Positions 45,011 to 53,843 of a stretch of DNA of 64,000 nucleotides are shown one piece after another. The translations under genes and the position numbers were made by a program. How positions within the stretch are numbered: position 1 is the stretch's first letter; every line of letters begins with the position of its first letter. The stretch comes from Adiantum capillus-veneris (lineage: Eukaryota > Streptophyta > Polypodiopsida > Polypodiales > Pteridaceae), in NCBI GenBank assembly GCA_014529385.2, contig CM043949.1, forward strand, positions 113,401,477 to 113,465,476, read 5' to 3'. A model generated the notes under the pieces. The model made no database searches, had not been told where the DNA came from, and saw only the letters and a program-made list of their open reading frames with translations.

Positions 45011-45576
45011 GGCATATCGATGGGTCAACTCCCTTTAAGTCCTTATAAGACCATGCAAACACATCCCTATACTCTCTGAGAAGACTCAAAAGTCTCTCTT
45101 CCTCGCCTGGAGACAAATCTGTGGCTATGTACACCGGTCTAGGTGTCTCCCTGGAGCTGCTAAATCAACTTTTTTTGCATCCTCCGGTCCGTCATAAGAT
45201 TCGTTCTCCCTTCTCTCTCGAATAGGTTGGGTTAATACCACCTTCCTATCCTCTATTGTGAATTTCCTATAGTGAGAGGGAACATCCATGTTTTCCTTGA
45301 TTTTGGCGTTTTCGTCCTCTCCACTCTCAAATTCTGTGTCCAAACTTCTTTCAGAGTTTTCTTGAGCTCTCTGTACTTGTTTCTACGTTCTAACTTGGAC
45401 TCCGTGTGTTCTCTGTTGCGCTTGTTCTTTTCTGATTTTTCTGTTTCTGTTTTCGTTCCATTCCTTTGAACTTGATTTCTTGAGCCTCTTTTGTCTTTTC
45501 GTAAGCTCTTTTGATCATTGCCTCTCATTCTTCCAGAAATCTTGTCCTTAACACAATCTTCCGCCTTTACTAGCAT
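45000..45576 (-). pseudogene. Linker between protease and RT, frameshifted
   Basis: Overlapping minus frames at 45,576-45,253 and 45,343-45,125 carry a Lys/Glu/Arg-rich low-complexity region. Near 45,130-45,010, in another phase, comes the standard pre-RT segment (PVYIATDLSPGEEERLL, then YRDVFAWSYKDL). This matches the start of the RT region in Tat/Athila-like pol, and two frame changes are needed to read it. Confidence 0.6.
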
Positions 45577-45597
45577 TAGGAATTGATTTTTTCCCTC

Positions 45598-46610
45598 TTA
45601 TTCTAGGCATCGGATTGGTTCTACCCCCTTTGTTTTTCTCTTTGCTCTATAGCGTTTCTGGCGTTGTTTAGTTTGGTTCGGAAAATCATAAAATCGGACA
45701 TCCGTTATAGTTTCTTCGTTTCCGCTTGAATTGTCCGTTGACTCGTTGTCTGCTTCATTTCCCCACTCAGGATCGGGAATGTCGTGAAACACCTCCTCTT
45801 CATCTTCCTTTTCCAGTGTATCGTTCTTTTCAGTTTCTTTTTCGAGTACAGTTCTCAACATGAAGTACGGAACCACGTCGTACCCGTCCTTGTCGCAAAA
45901 TTTCGTTGTGGGACCATCCGGAATTGCACAAACATCTAGGGTTGCTAGAATGTGTGTCCATTCTAATGGTTCAAGCGTGTCCTCTGGAAAGGGTTCTCCT
46001 ATATAAGTTTCTTCTTCGATAGCCCTTTCTAAAACACATTCTTCTCGTTTCAGACTTCCACATTTCGAAGCTCCACACATCCATAACTCCTTGGGTTTAC
46101 CTAACCAAGCTGGAAATTCGGATCCCGCCAAAGTAGCTGAATCAAACTCCTCCACCGGTGTTCGGTTCACATCTTTGTAGCTATGGTCTTTCAGGTTCAC
46201 ACGTGTAGTGGTTTCCATATTTCTCAGGTATATGTGATCGTAGCCCCAATCTTGGACCATTTTCAACCGTCTCATGAATGGTCTTCCCAATATGATATCA
46301 TAGTTATTCTCCTTGCCAAAATCGACAATAGCAAAAGTATGTTCGTATTCAATGCCGCAAGAAGTCACTACGACTTTCTCTAATAACCCCATAGGTTTCT
46401 CCATGTGTCCATCTGCTAATTGGAGTTTCAACCTAGTCTTCCTTATTGCTGGTTTCCCCCATTTTTCCCAAATTTCTTTTGTAGCAATGGCTACCCCAGC
46501 TCCGCTTTCTAGTATTGCCATCGTGTTCACGCCTTGGAATTCAACTGGTAAGGTTGTATTCCCCTCTTCACCTTCGCAATACTCTCCGACTTTGTTTAAG
46601 GGTACAGGCT
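45598..46610 (-). CDS. First protease domain, active-site Asp replaced by Glu
   Basis: The frame is open from about 46,610, with an ATG at 46,530. It encodes a retropepsin fold: PVEFQGVNTMAILESGAGVA (catalytic D-S/T-G-A is here E-S-G-A, codon GAA), then KLQLADGHMEKPMG, and the closing block NYDIILGRPFMRRLKMVQDW. The C-terminal half (after residue ~120) is acidic with unknown function and ends Arg/Lys-rich (RYRAKRKTKG). It sits at the normal place between gag and RT. With Glu in place of Asp, cleavage activity is doubtful unless the change is particular to this copy. Confidence 0.75.
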
Positions 46611-46924
46611 TAGCGTTCTTTTGTGGTTTACTCAGCTCTGTATACCCTCTTTTAGTCTCGATGTTGGGTCTTTTATCCCAATTTCTCCAAGCATTTTCCT
46701 ACAGTGGTCCACATATTAGCCTCAAAAGCTCAGCTAGAGTGATAGTGCATGTCACTGGTGTTGATCTCTATCAATCCTTGCGAGTCCATGACTTTTTGTG
46801 ATGAAATTCTTCGTGAGGGAAGTGCTTTAATCTCGGATTTTGCTTCATACTCTCCTAAGTATGAAGGTAAGGTTTTCAGTGAGTGAGGTTTTCTCTCCAT
46901 TGTTCTAACAGAGCCCCCATCTCC

Positions 46925-47524
46925 CTAGTAAGATTGCAGATCCAAGTCCACTTGAGCTCCTGCCTCAAATTCCACTATGGGAGGGTTCCTGATGTCCTTT
47001 TCCCAATTTGTATGATTAGCTTGGCAACTTAGCTCGTTTGCAAAGTTTGCCTCTCTCACTTGTTTCCAAAATTCATTGTAATCCTCATCTCTTCCGTAAG
47101 ACCTCTGTATGACTGGATGAAAACTCTCTATCTCCTGATCGGTTGTGTTCAATACTATGCGGTCATCCTTGTGTGTATTTTCAGGCTTTTGTGCACTGGG
47201 AGTCTTTTTAGCTACCCGTGAAATGATAGTCTCTTGTTGAATTGGGTTTTCCGTTCCACAATTCATTGTTTCTTTTGGTGGTTCTAATAAGGCTTGTGCA
47301 GTCTCGATCATTCTCTGGCACATTTGAAGTCTCTGCTTTTCCAATTCCGCGTTTGGGTATGTCATCCACCTCTGTTCTTGTGTTTGGTTGTTCTTTAACC
47401 TAGCTTCGTAAGCTCTCATCAGTGCGTCCAATGGTTCGTGTACTTTGTCGACTAGCACTGATCCCCCTGAGCTTAAGCTCGTTGTTTCTTTGATACTCTT
47501 TTGTTTCGTTCTTTCCGGGCTCAT
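46925..47524 (-). pseudogene. Gag-pol linker region
   Basis: 199 codons in the same frame as the zinc-knuckle ORF just upstream, separated from it by a single TGA followed two codons later by an ATG. Contains helical segments (EPLDALMRAYEARLKNN, then ELEKQRLQMCQRMIETAQ) and FHPVIQRSYGRDEDYNEFW. No recognised domain. Probably part of the gag-pol polyprotein, interrupted by a stop. Confidence 0.5.
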
Positions 47525-47527
47525 CTC

Positions 47528-48037
47528 TCATTTCCCGTTTTGACCCTCAAGATTTTCTAATCTATCTTTAGTTCGCTTTAGTTCCTCAGCTAGAATAGCG
47601 TCTTCACGTTCTTTTCTCAACTTCATGCGTGCTTTTCTAGCTTTCCATGTGTTTCTCTGACTCCGCGGTCCTTGACTAACCACTTCAGTCGCTAACTTTC
47701 CATTCTCAGGTTCTCTAGTGGTTCTCTTAGCTTGAGCTCTAGTAACAACTTGCATTGGTATCAGAGTTTCATTTTCAGACCCACTGCTGGTAGGAATAGT
47801 TTCTAGCATATTCAATGTCGTCTTTTGCACTTTGTTTGGATTCTTTGAACAATCCTCAATGAAGTGAGTAACCCCACACTCAGTGCAATAAACGTTAATT
47901 CTAATGATTTCCGTATGTGGACAAACATTCATCAGATGGTCACCTCCACACTTGTAACAGGGTCCTAGTGCTGGTCTTGGTCCCATTTGATTCGTCCTTT
48001 GTGGATAGGATGGTCTTTGTCCTGTTAAACCCTCCAT
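47528..48037 (-). pseudogene. Gag nucleocapsid with two CCHC zinc knuckles
   Basis: 170 codons. Near the start are CYKCGGDHLMNVC and CTECGVTHFIEDC, both C-x2-C-x3-H-x4-C, a slightly short knuckle (the common form is C-x2-C-x4-H-x4-C). These bind RNA in gag. A basic region follows (RKARMKLRKEREDAI). It overlaps the end of the 803-codon gag frame in another phase, so one base has been gained or lost near 48,030 and it is really the C-terminal part of gag. Confidence 0.75.
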
Positions 48038-50351
48038 GAGCTATGAACATCAATGTTCTTACGTCCAAATTGTATCTCTCTTCATCAGAAGCACTTATAA
48101 CTGTTGGTATTCCAACATTCCCAATCATGCCCCATGGTTCTGGTTGTTTGGGTTCTTCTGGTGGGTAATACACAGTTGGAGACATGTGTGCACCAGATTC
48201 TTCATAATAGGCTTGAACAGGCACTAAGGCTTGTTCTTCCTGATTCTCTAAGGTTGGTGCATATCTAATGCCCACTGGTCTTGCTCCTGGTAAAGGCGGT
48301 TGTTGTCCCAATACCGGTTGCGGTCTTTCTATCCCCATAGGTCCTGGTACATTTCCCGTTGGGTATCGAGGTACTGGATGTACTTGAGGTGGTGCTAATT
48401 GAGCAGGAGGTGCGTACTGACGCTCCCTTACATACCCTTTGTTGTAATAGCACTCCTCTGTTGGATGGTTTGTCCATTTTTGTTCAATCGCACACCATTT
48501 CAGTGGTTTTGGCAATGGTTTTTGGTATGGTGCCATCCTTTTTAGAGCATCTTCTATCATTTGCTCTACATTTGGCATGGTTGTTGTTTGAACATTCTTT
48601 TTAGTGGTAGTCTTGCTCGCTACGGAGGAAGAGCTACTGGATGCAAAATCTGTATCCGCTGACACCTCTCCATAAACCGTACAGTTATCCACTAAGTACA
48701 ATGCTTCTCTCGTTACTTGCTCGAAACTTGTACAAGCTTTCAAGTGCAAGTCCTTCTTGAGAGTGTTGTTTCTCAATCCCTCAATAAAGAGAACAGATAG
48801 TCTGTCATCTTGTGGTCGTTCACGTACTGGACATCTCTCAATGTATTGTTTGAAGCGAAGTGAAGCTTCCTTCACTTTTTCGTGTTCTCTCTGTTTAAAA
48901 GCATATATTTGTGAGACCGTATTGTGCTTAATCCCTCGTTTTGAGAATTCCTCAGCAAACTCTCTTAGCAAATGGTCAATGTCATGGAATCCCCCTATGT
49001 TCAGTGGTTGAAACCATGTCAATGCCGTACCTTCCAGAGTAAGACCAAATCCCTCGTATTGTGTATGGAAATCTGTTATCTGCTCAGCTCTTAAGACTTG
49101 CTTAAAGAGTGACACATGTGCATACGGATCTCTTGAATCACCATACTTCTTTGGCATACACTTCGCTACTTGAGATGGTCTCATACGTCTATGGTCTGCT
49201 ACCAATCTCATTGCTCCTGTGTCCCGGCTAAACCCTTCTCTAGCATCATGGACTTCATGGGTTACCCTTGTCGGTTCCCCTGTCTTGAATCTACTACTAG
49301 GAGGTAAATGTGATGGTTCCGCTTCGAACCTTGGACCTGGAGTGGTATATGTGTGGATTGGAACTGTACTACCTCGATTCGTATCCATTGACTCTCTGGA
49401 ATGTAATGATCCCATTGGTCCAAGCTTCGAGTACGGAGGTTGGCTGAAAGAGTCAGCAACCTGAGTTCTTTGTCCTCCTGTTGTCATTGAGTTTTGCACT
49501 CCATTTGTTGGTGCTGGTCTTGGTGAGCTAGAAGTAACATAATACTGATGTAGTGGTCCCCTAAAGTATGTATATCCTTTTAATTCTTTCTTGCCCATTG
49601 TTGAGTATTGCCTCCCATACTTGTCGTAAGCGGCAATTTTCACTTCCGATCCCTCTGTGTAGGTAAAGACATAAAGTCTTTTTCGGTCTGTCAACTCTCC
49701 AGTGTAGGGTTCTTCACATCTATAATAGAGATCCTTCTCCCCATTATTATATTTGTATAGCCCCACATAGATGTTATCAGTGTTGATCCTTGTAGTTTCA
49801 TTTTCTCTTCTTAACCTCGCATCAGGGAAGTTCATTATTGGTGCTTTCTCCTCAAGTTCTTCATCTACTTTGGCTTTGGTACCCATCAAACCCCACTTGT
49901 CCACAATGTTAGGGTTTAGGACTACCAAATACATGGTACCCTCGTCATCTAGATATCTATCTCCGCTATAGCTCACAGGCACTAAGTCCTTGAACTCACT
50001 AGGTCTCTCCTCTATCTTTACACAATAGCGGTCCATTCCATCTTTGTAGATCTTGGCACCTTGCTCATTGTCGTACTGGTATTTTATGAACAATAGCTTC
50101 ATTGTGGCGGAAGGGTTTGATGATCCTGCTGCCATATTTTCTCTGTTGTTCAGGTTGAGGTGTTCCATGTGTTCGGTGAAAATCTCGTAAGATCTCTCCG
50201 AAGAAGTATCAGAGACACTTCCTTCAAATATCGGCTCTAATGGTTGCACCCAACTTTGGTTTACACTTCCCTCGGTTGATATGAAACTTGCTGGTTCCCC
50301 TTGTTTTGGTTGGTTATTCTGGAGGTTCCTGCCCGATCTCAAATTCATCAA
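47940..50351 (-). CDS. Gag of the giant element, with unfamiliar N-terminal region
   Basis: 803 codons from an ATG at 50,351. Residues ~85-280 form an unusual globular region, with YQYDNEQGAKIYKDGMDRYC, a YLVVLNPNIVDKWG stretch and several aromatic strands, that I cannot assign. Residues ~395-560 are the retrotransposon gag capsid: MPKKYGDSRDPYAHVSLFKQ, GTALTWFQPL, then FSKRGIKHNTVSQIYAFKQ, EASLRFKQYI, and FIEGLRNNTLKKDL. The C-terminal part is Pro/Gln-rich. The last ~35 codons are out of phase with the natural continuation into the zinc-knuckle frame. It structures the RNA-containing particle. Confidence 0.85.
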   Translation of the reverse strand: MMNLRSGRNLQNNQPKQGEPASFISTEGSVNQSWVQPLEPIFEGSVSDTSSERSYEIFTEHMEHLNLNNRENMAAGSSNPSATMKLLFIKYQYDNEQGAKIYKDGMDRYCVKIEERPSEFKDLVPVSYSGDRYLDDEGTMYLVVLNPNIVDKWGLMGTKAKVDEELEEKAPIMNFPDARLRRENETTRINTDNIYVGLYKYNNGEKDLYYRCEEPYTGELTDRKRLYVFTYTEGSEVKIAAYDKYGRQYSTMGKKELKGYTYFRGPLHQYYVTSSSPRPAPTNGVQNSMTTGGQRTQVADSFSQPPYSKLGPMGSLHSRESMDTNRGSTVPIHTYTTPGPRFEAEPSHLPPSSRFKTGEPTRVTHEVHDAREGFSRDTGAMRLVADHRRMRPSQVAKCMPKKYGDSRDPYAHVSLFKQVLRAEQITDFHTQYEGFGLTLEGTALTWFQPLNIGGFHDIDHLLREFAEEFSKRGIKHNTVSQIYAFKQREHEKVKEASLRFKQYIERCPVRERPQDDRLSVLFIEGLRNNTLKKDLHLKACTSFEQVTREALYLVDNCTVYGEVSADTDFASSSSSSVASKTTTKKNVQTTTMPNVEQMIEDALKRMAPYQKPLPKPLKWCAIEQKWTNHPTEECYYNKGYVRERQYAPPAQLAPPQVHPVPRYPTGNVPGPMGIERPQPVLGQQPPLPGARPVGIRYAPTLENQEEQALVPVQAYYEESGAHMSPTVYYPPEEPKQPEPWGMIGNVGIPTVISASDEERYNLDVRTLMFIAHGGFNRTKTILSTKDESNGTKTSTRTLLQVWR

Positions 50352-50516
50352 TTCCCCTAAAGGACTTTAACTTTTCCGTCTCGGCAATTTGTTTTCCTCA
50401 AGTTTTTGTGGTCAGAATTGATCCAAACTGATTGATACTTTGTCAATTGTTTAATCTCGTCAGTTGGACAACTTCTGTTTCATCAAGTGAGAATTTTGTT
50501 GCAGTTATGCTGAAAA

Positions 50517-50938
50517 AGACATTATACGTGTATGATGTCTTTTTTCACAGATTTGGACTATTTTGGTTATGCTCACTCTCAGTAGCCCCCTTATGCTCTG
50601 TCCACTCACAAAATTTAGTTTGAACTCTGTTTGAGCAAGTTATGGCTAATTTAGGCTTTTCTTGGCAATTTTCTGCTTTTGACTTGTTTTTTGGGTCAAT
50701 TGTGATCCAAATGGGATGAAACTTGAAAAATAACCTCTAGACAGCTATTACAATGGATCTGTGTTGGCAAAGTATCAAAATATGTCCAAAATTAGGTCAA
50801 AGACATCATACGCGTATGATGTCTTTTTCATCAATTTGGGTCAAGACTTGATATTTATGCTTTCTACAGTGTTTGTAACAATCTTGTCAGGTCAGATATA
50901 AAAAATAAGCAGTGGATGTGCCAAAAGACATTATACGC
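50517..50938. repeat. 24-bp palindromes, 5' leader cluster (left part)
   Basis: Copies at 50,517-50,540 (centre ACGTGT, so imperfect) and 50,801-50,824 (perfect), and a half copy at 50,926-50,938 that is cut by the nested element. The matching half is at 59,689-59,699 and a further perfect copy is at 59,964-59,987. With the insert removed the spacings are 284, 125 and 288 bp, as in the other cluster. TTTTTCATCAATTT follows both 50,801 and 38,523. Confidence 0.95.
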
Positions 50939-52082
50939 TGTGAGCGGGATGAAAACACACACAACGCCTCTATAACGACCCGACACACACTCTTGGGAAG
51001 ATACACACACACACACTATGGGGCACCACTCGGCTTACACAACACACCTGGCCGAGACAGGGAACACACCTCTGGAGTGAGAGGAGAGAGACTATCCACT
51101 TGCCCACTCCACACAGAGACACACACACACACACACGCACAAAAACTCAACTCAAAAGAGGAGAACTTTTGATGTTTAGATACAAATGAGCTTGGGCCAA
51201 CACCAATGGGTCAAACAGCTCACACAATATGGGTAAAAGATACCATATACAATCACAAATTGGAGAAGAAGCTTCACTCACCGGAGAAGATTACACAGAA
51301 AAACAGCAGAAAAAGAGTGAGGAATTTGGCAAAATGGACAGCGCCATTGCGTCCGGAACGGCCCAAAACCCCAGTCTACAATGTCAAAGTGCTCAAATCC
51401 GACCTCGGATGAGCAGTTTACGGCCAAAACAGGCTCCAAAATGGGCAAAAACACAGTTGCGGCTGTTCCTCCTCTCTTCTCCACGTTTTTTCTGGTCTTC
51501 TCTCAGTTTTTTCAGTTCCCACACTTAGATTTTTTAGTTGGGCACCCTTGGCCTTTTAGATGACCTCAAACGGACCACGAACAGGTCAAAAACTGACCTC
51601 GCAGTGCATAGTTGTCACCTTTTTGCATCATTCGCACATCTGGCACTCAGCTTTTTTCCAATAATGCATCTCGCCACCACGTGAAGTGGCCCCAAAAAAA
51701 GGTCCTCATGATGACCTTTCTGCATAATTCTCACAAGCAAACACCCACGTTGTGTCCGTCCTCATCCGCGTGCAAATATTGACCTCGTTCGCCCTCCTGA
51801 CGCCACTAGATGCCATCTGACGTACCTGTTGACGTCACGTCGTCGGCCCGCGGATAGCTTCCTCGGGAAGTTTTACGCGCTACCAACTCCTCCTTATTGT
51901 AGAAAAAACACACTAATACTGATAATAGTGAAAATCGCTGCACTATGTACATGCTATCCTACCTGTACACATGTGGGCCCCACGTAACCACCTGGCTAAG
52001 GAAAATGGGCAATCCTTTATTTGATGCACCATGCATGTATATGTACATATGCGCAATCCCTTGCTCCAAAAAACTCCTGACA
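50939..52082 (-). repeat. 3' LTR of the nested Tat-like element
   Basis: 1144 bp, about 98-99 per cent identical to 58,543-59,684 by eye. On the minus strand it is preceded by AGGGGATGGGCAAATTA (52,083-52,099), the polypurine tract. Antisense open frames of 99 and 68 codons are present in both LTRs only because the LTRs are copies. Confidence 0.95.
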
Positions 52083-52110
52083 TAATTTGCCCATCCCCTA
52101 GCCTGCTAGA

Positions 52111-53796
52111 TCATTCATGATCAGCAGCAGCAAAGAGAGATATGAGACTCGCCGCATCACAGGTCTCCTCATCCCTCACCAACACTCCTTGATCCACATA
52201 CAGCTCATCCTGCTCGACCATCATCAACCTGGCATGATACAACTTAAGACGCAATCCATTTACCCTTGACGTATGTAAAATCTCATCCAGGTTAGCCAAC
52301 TGATATGTACCATTCGGGAAACACTCCACTACCTTGAAAGGGCCTTCCCACTTAATTTGAAACTTCTTTTGGAAGGTGTTGTCCAGTTTGCTGTTGTAGC
52401 GCAAAACCAAGTCATGTTTCTTGATACCCTTACTTTTGACCTTTTCATTTATCTTTGCCAAAGCCTTATCCTGCATCTGCCCATAATGCTCCAATGCGCT
52501 CATCCTATCCAACTGGACCTCTTGTAATTGCAAGAGCCTCTCTTTGAATGCATCACTAGGCGGCCCAAGCAACTTCTCTAACATCTTGACCGCAGGCAAC
52601 TCTATCTCCACAGGCAATAGTGCTTCCTTTCCATACACCAAATGAAATGGAGTAAACCCTGTACCTGTCTTCACCGAAGTACGGTAAGCCCATAATGCAC
52701 TAGGCAATTCCAAATCCCAATTCTTTCCTTGGTGCTCCGTCACTTTCGAAAGAATCTGTACCAACTCACCATTGAATCTTTCATTTAAGCCATTACACTG
52801 TGGGTAATAAGGAGTGGTATGCTGGTGCCTAATCTTCATCTTTGTGCATAAGAAGTCTAGCAGTTTAGCTCTAAATCCTGGCCCCTTATCTGAAAGTAGC
52901 TCTAATGGCACCCCAAACTTGCAACATGTTTCATCATACACAAATTTTGCCACATCCTTTGCAGTGATCTGTTTTACTGCTATAGCCTCTGCCCATCTAG
53001 AGAGATAGTCCACTGCCGTCAAGATATAGCTTTTGCCCCTGCTTGTGATAGGTAACGGGCCTATTGCATCAATCCCCCACTTTTCAAACACATCAAACGC
53101 CATAATGGTTTTTCGTAGCTCTGGCTTCAACACTCTCTTCCCAAATGCTTGACACCTATTGCAAGACCTACACCAATGGTGAACATCCTTGTGCAAACTA
53201 GGCCATACATACCCCTCTTGCAAAATCTTATGCAAGGTGATCTTTAGAGCAAAATGGCCACCACATGCGCCTTCATGATTCTCTTCCAACACTCTGTAAA
53301 GCTCCTCCCGCCAAGGTACACGTCTCAACACGAGATCAGCCCCTTTCATGTATAAGACATCACCAATCAATTTGTACCTGTATGCTCTACGCACAAAGCC
53401 ATACTTCTTAGACTTCTGAATCTTCTTTGGAATGATTCCTGTTAGCAAAAACTCCTCTTCTTGAGCCAAACTTTCCCGGCCATGATAAAGAGGTAAATTG
53501 GTCCTCAACACGAATAGCTCCCCAATCATGCCTTGAGCTGCTTCATGTGCCTCTCCATTTAGAGCACGTTCAATGTGTTTGATGCTCCATGCTTCAAACT
53601 TTTTTAACAGGCCTTTAATTCTGAAGCACATTTCCTTCAATGAGGTGTTCTTGCTCTTCCACACACCCAGCACTTGCTTCACCACTAACAAGGCATCACA
53701 TTTTATGCTCAACCTTCGAACCCCATGCTTCAAACAAATGTGTAATCCGGCTTCCAATGTAGCATATTCAGCCTCATTGTTACTATGCGCATCCAA
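52111..53796 (-). CDS. Pol C-terminal half: archaeal-type RNase H and integrase
   Basis: 561 codons. Residues 1-~95: the second, archaeal-type RNase H (DAHSNNEAEYATLEAGL, CDALLVVKQVLGVW, HIERALNGEAHEAA), whose first strands lie in the frame of the preceding ORF. The HHCC zinc module follows (HEGACGGHFALKITLH, then CRSCNRC). The integrase core has WGIDAIGPL (D), LLSDKGPGF (D) and YYPQCNGLNERFNGEL (E), then the C-terminal domain with WEGPFKVVECFPNGTYQL and a tail ending at 52,111. It lies one base out of phase with the 1223-codon ORF; the break is in AGAAAG near 53,868. All three integrase acidic residues are present. It acts in DNA integration. Confidence 0.95.
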   Translation of the reverse strand: MDAHSNNEAEYATLEAGLHICLKHGVRRLSIKCDALLVVKQVLGVWKSKNTSLKEMCFRIKGLLKKFEAWSIKHIERALNGEAHEAAQGMIGELFVLRTNLPLYHGRESLAQEEEFLLTGIIPKKIQKSKKYGFVRRAYRYKLIGDVLYMKGADLVLRRVPWREELYRVLEENHEGACGGHFALKITLHKILQEGYVWPSLHKDVHHWCRSCNRCQAFGKRVLKPELRKTIMAFDVFEKWGIDAIGPLPITSRGKSYILTAVDYLSRWAEAIAVKQITAKDVAKFVYDETCCKFGVPLELLSDKGPGFRAKLLDFLCTKMKIRHQHTTPYYPQCNGLNERFNGELVQILSKVTEHQGKNWDLELPSALWAYRTSVKTGTGFTPFHLVYGKEALLPVEIELPAVKMLEKLLGPPSDAFKERLLQLQEVQLDRMSALEHYGQMQDKALAKINEKVKSKGIKKHDLVLRYNSKLDNTFQKKFQIKWEGPFKVVECFPNGTYQLANLDEILHTSRVNGLRLKLYHARLMMVEQDELYVDQGVLVRDEETCDAASLISLFAAADHE

Positions 53797-53843
53797 TTTG
53801 AACCCTCTCTTGCATACTAGCTTCCCCTCTGGATCATAAAGTG

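Noticed and set aside
51229..51528. Antisense 99-codon ORF repeated at 58,831-59,130 as a conserved gene
   Set aside because: It is repeated because both lie in the two LTRs of one element; it has no recognisable domain.
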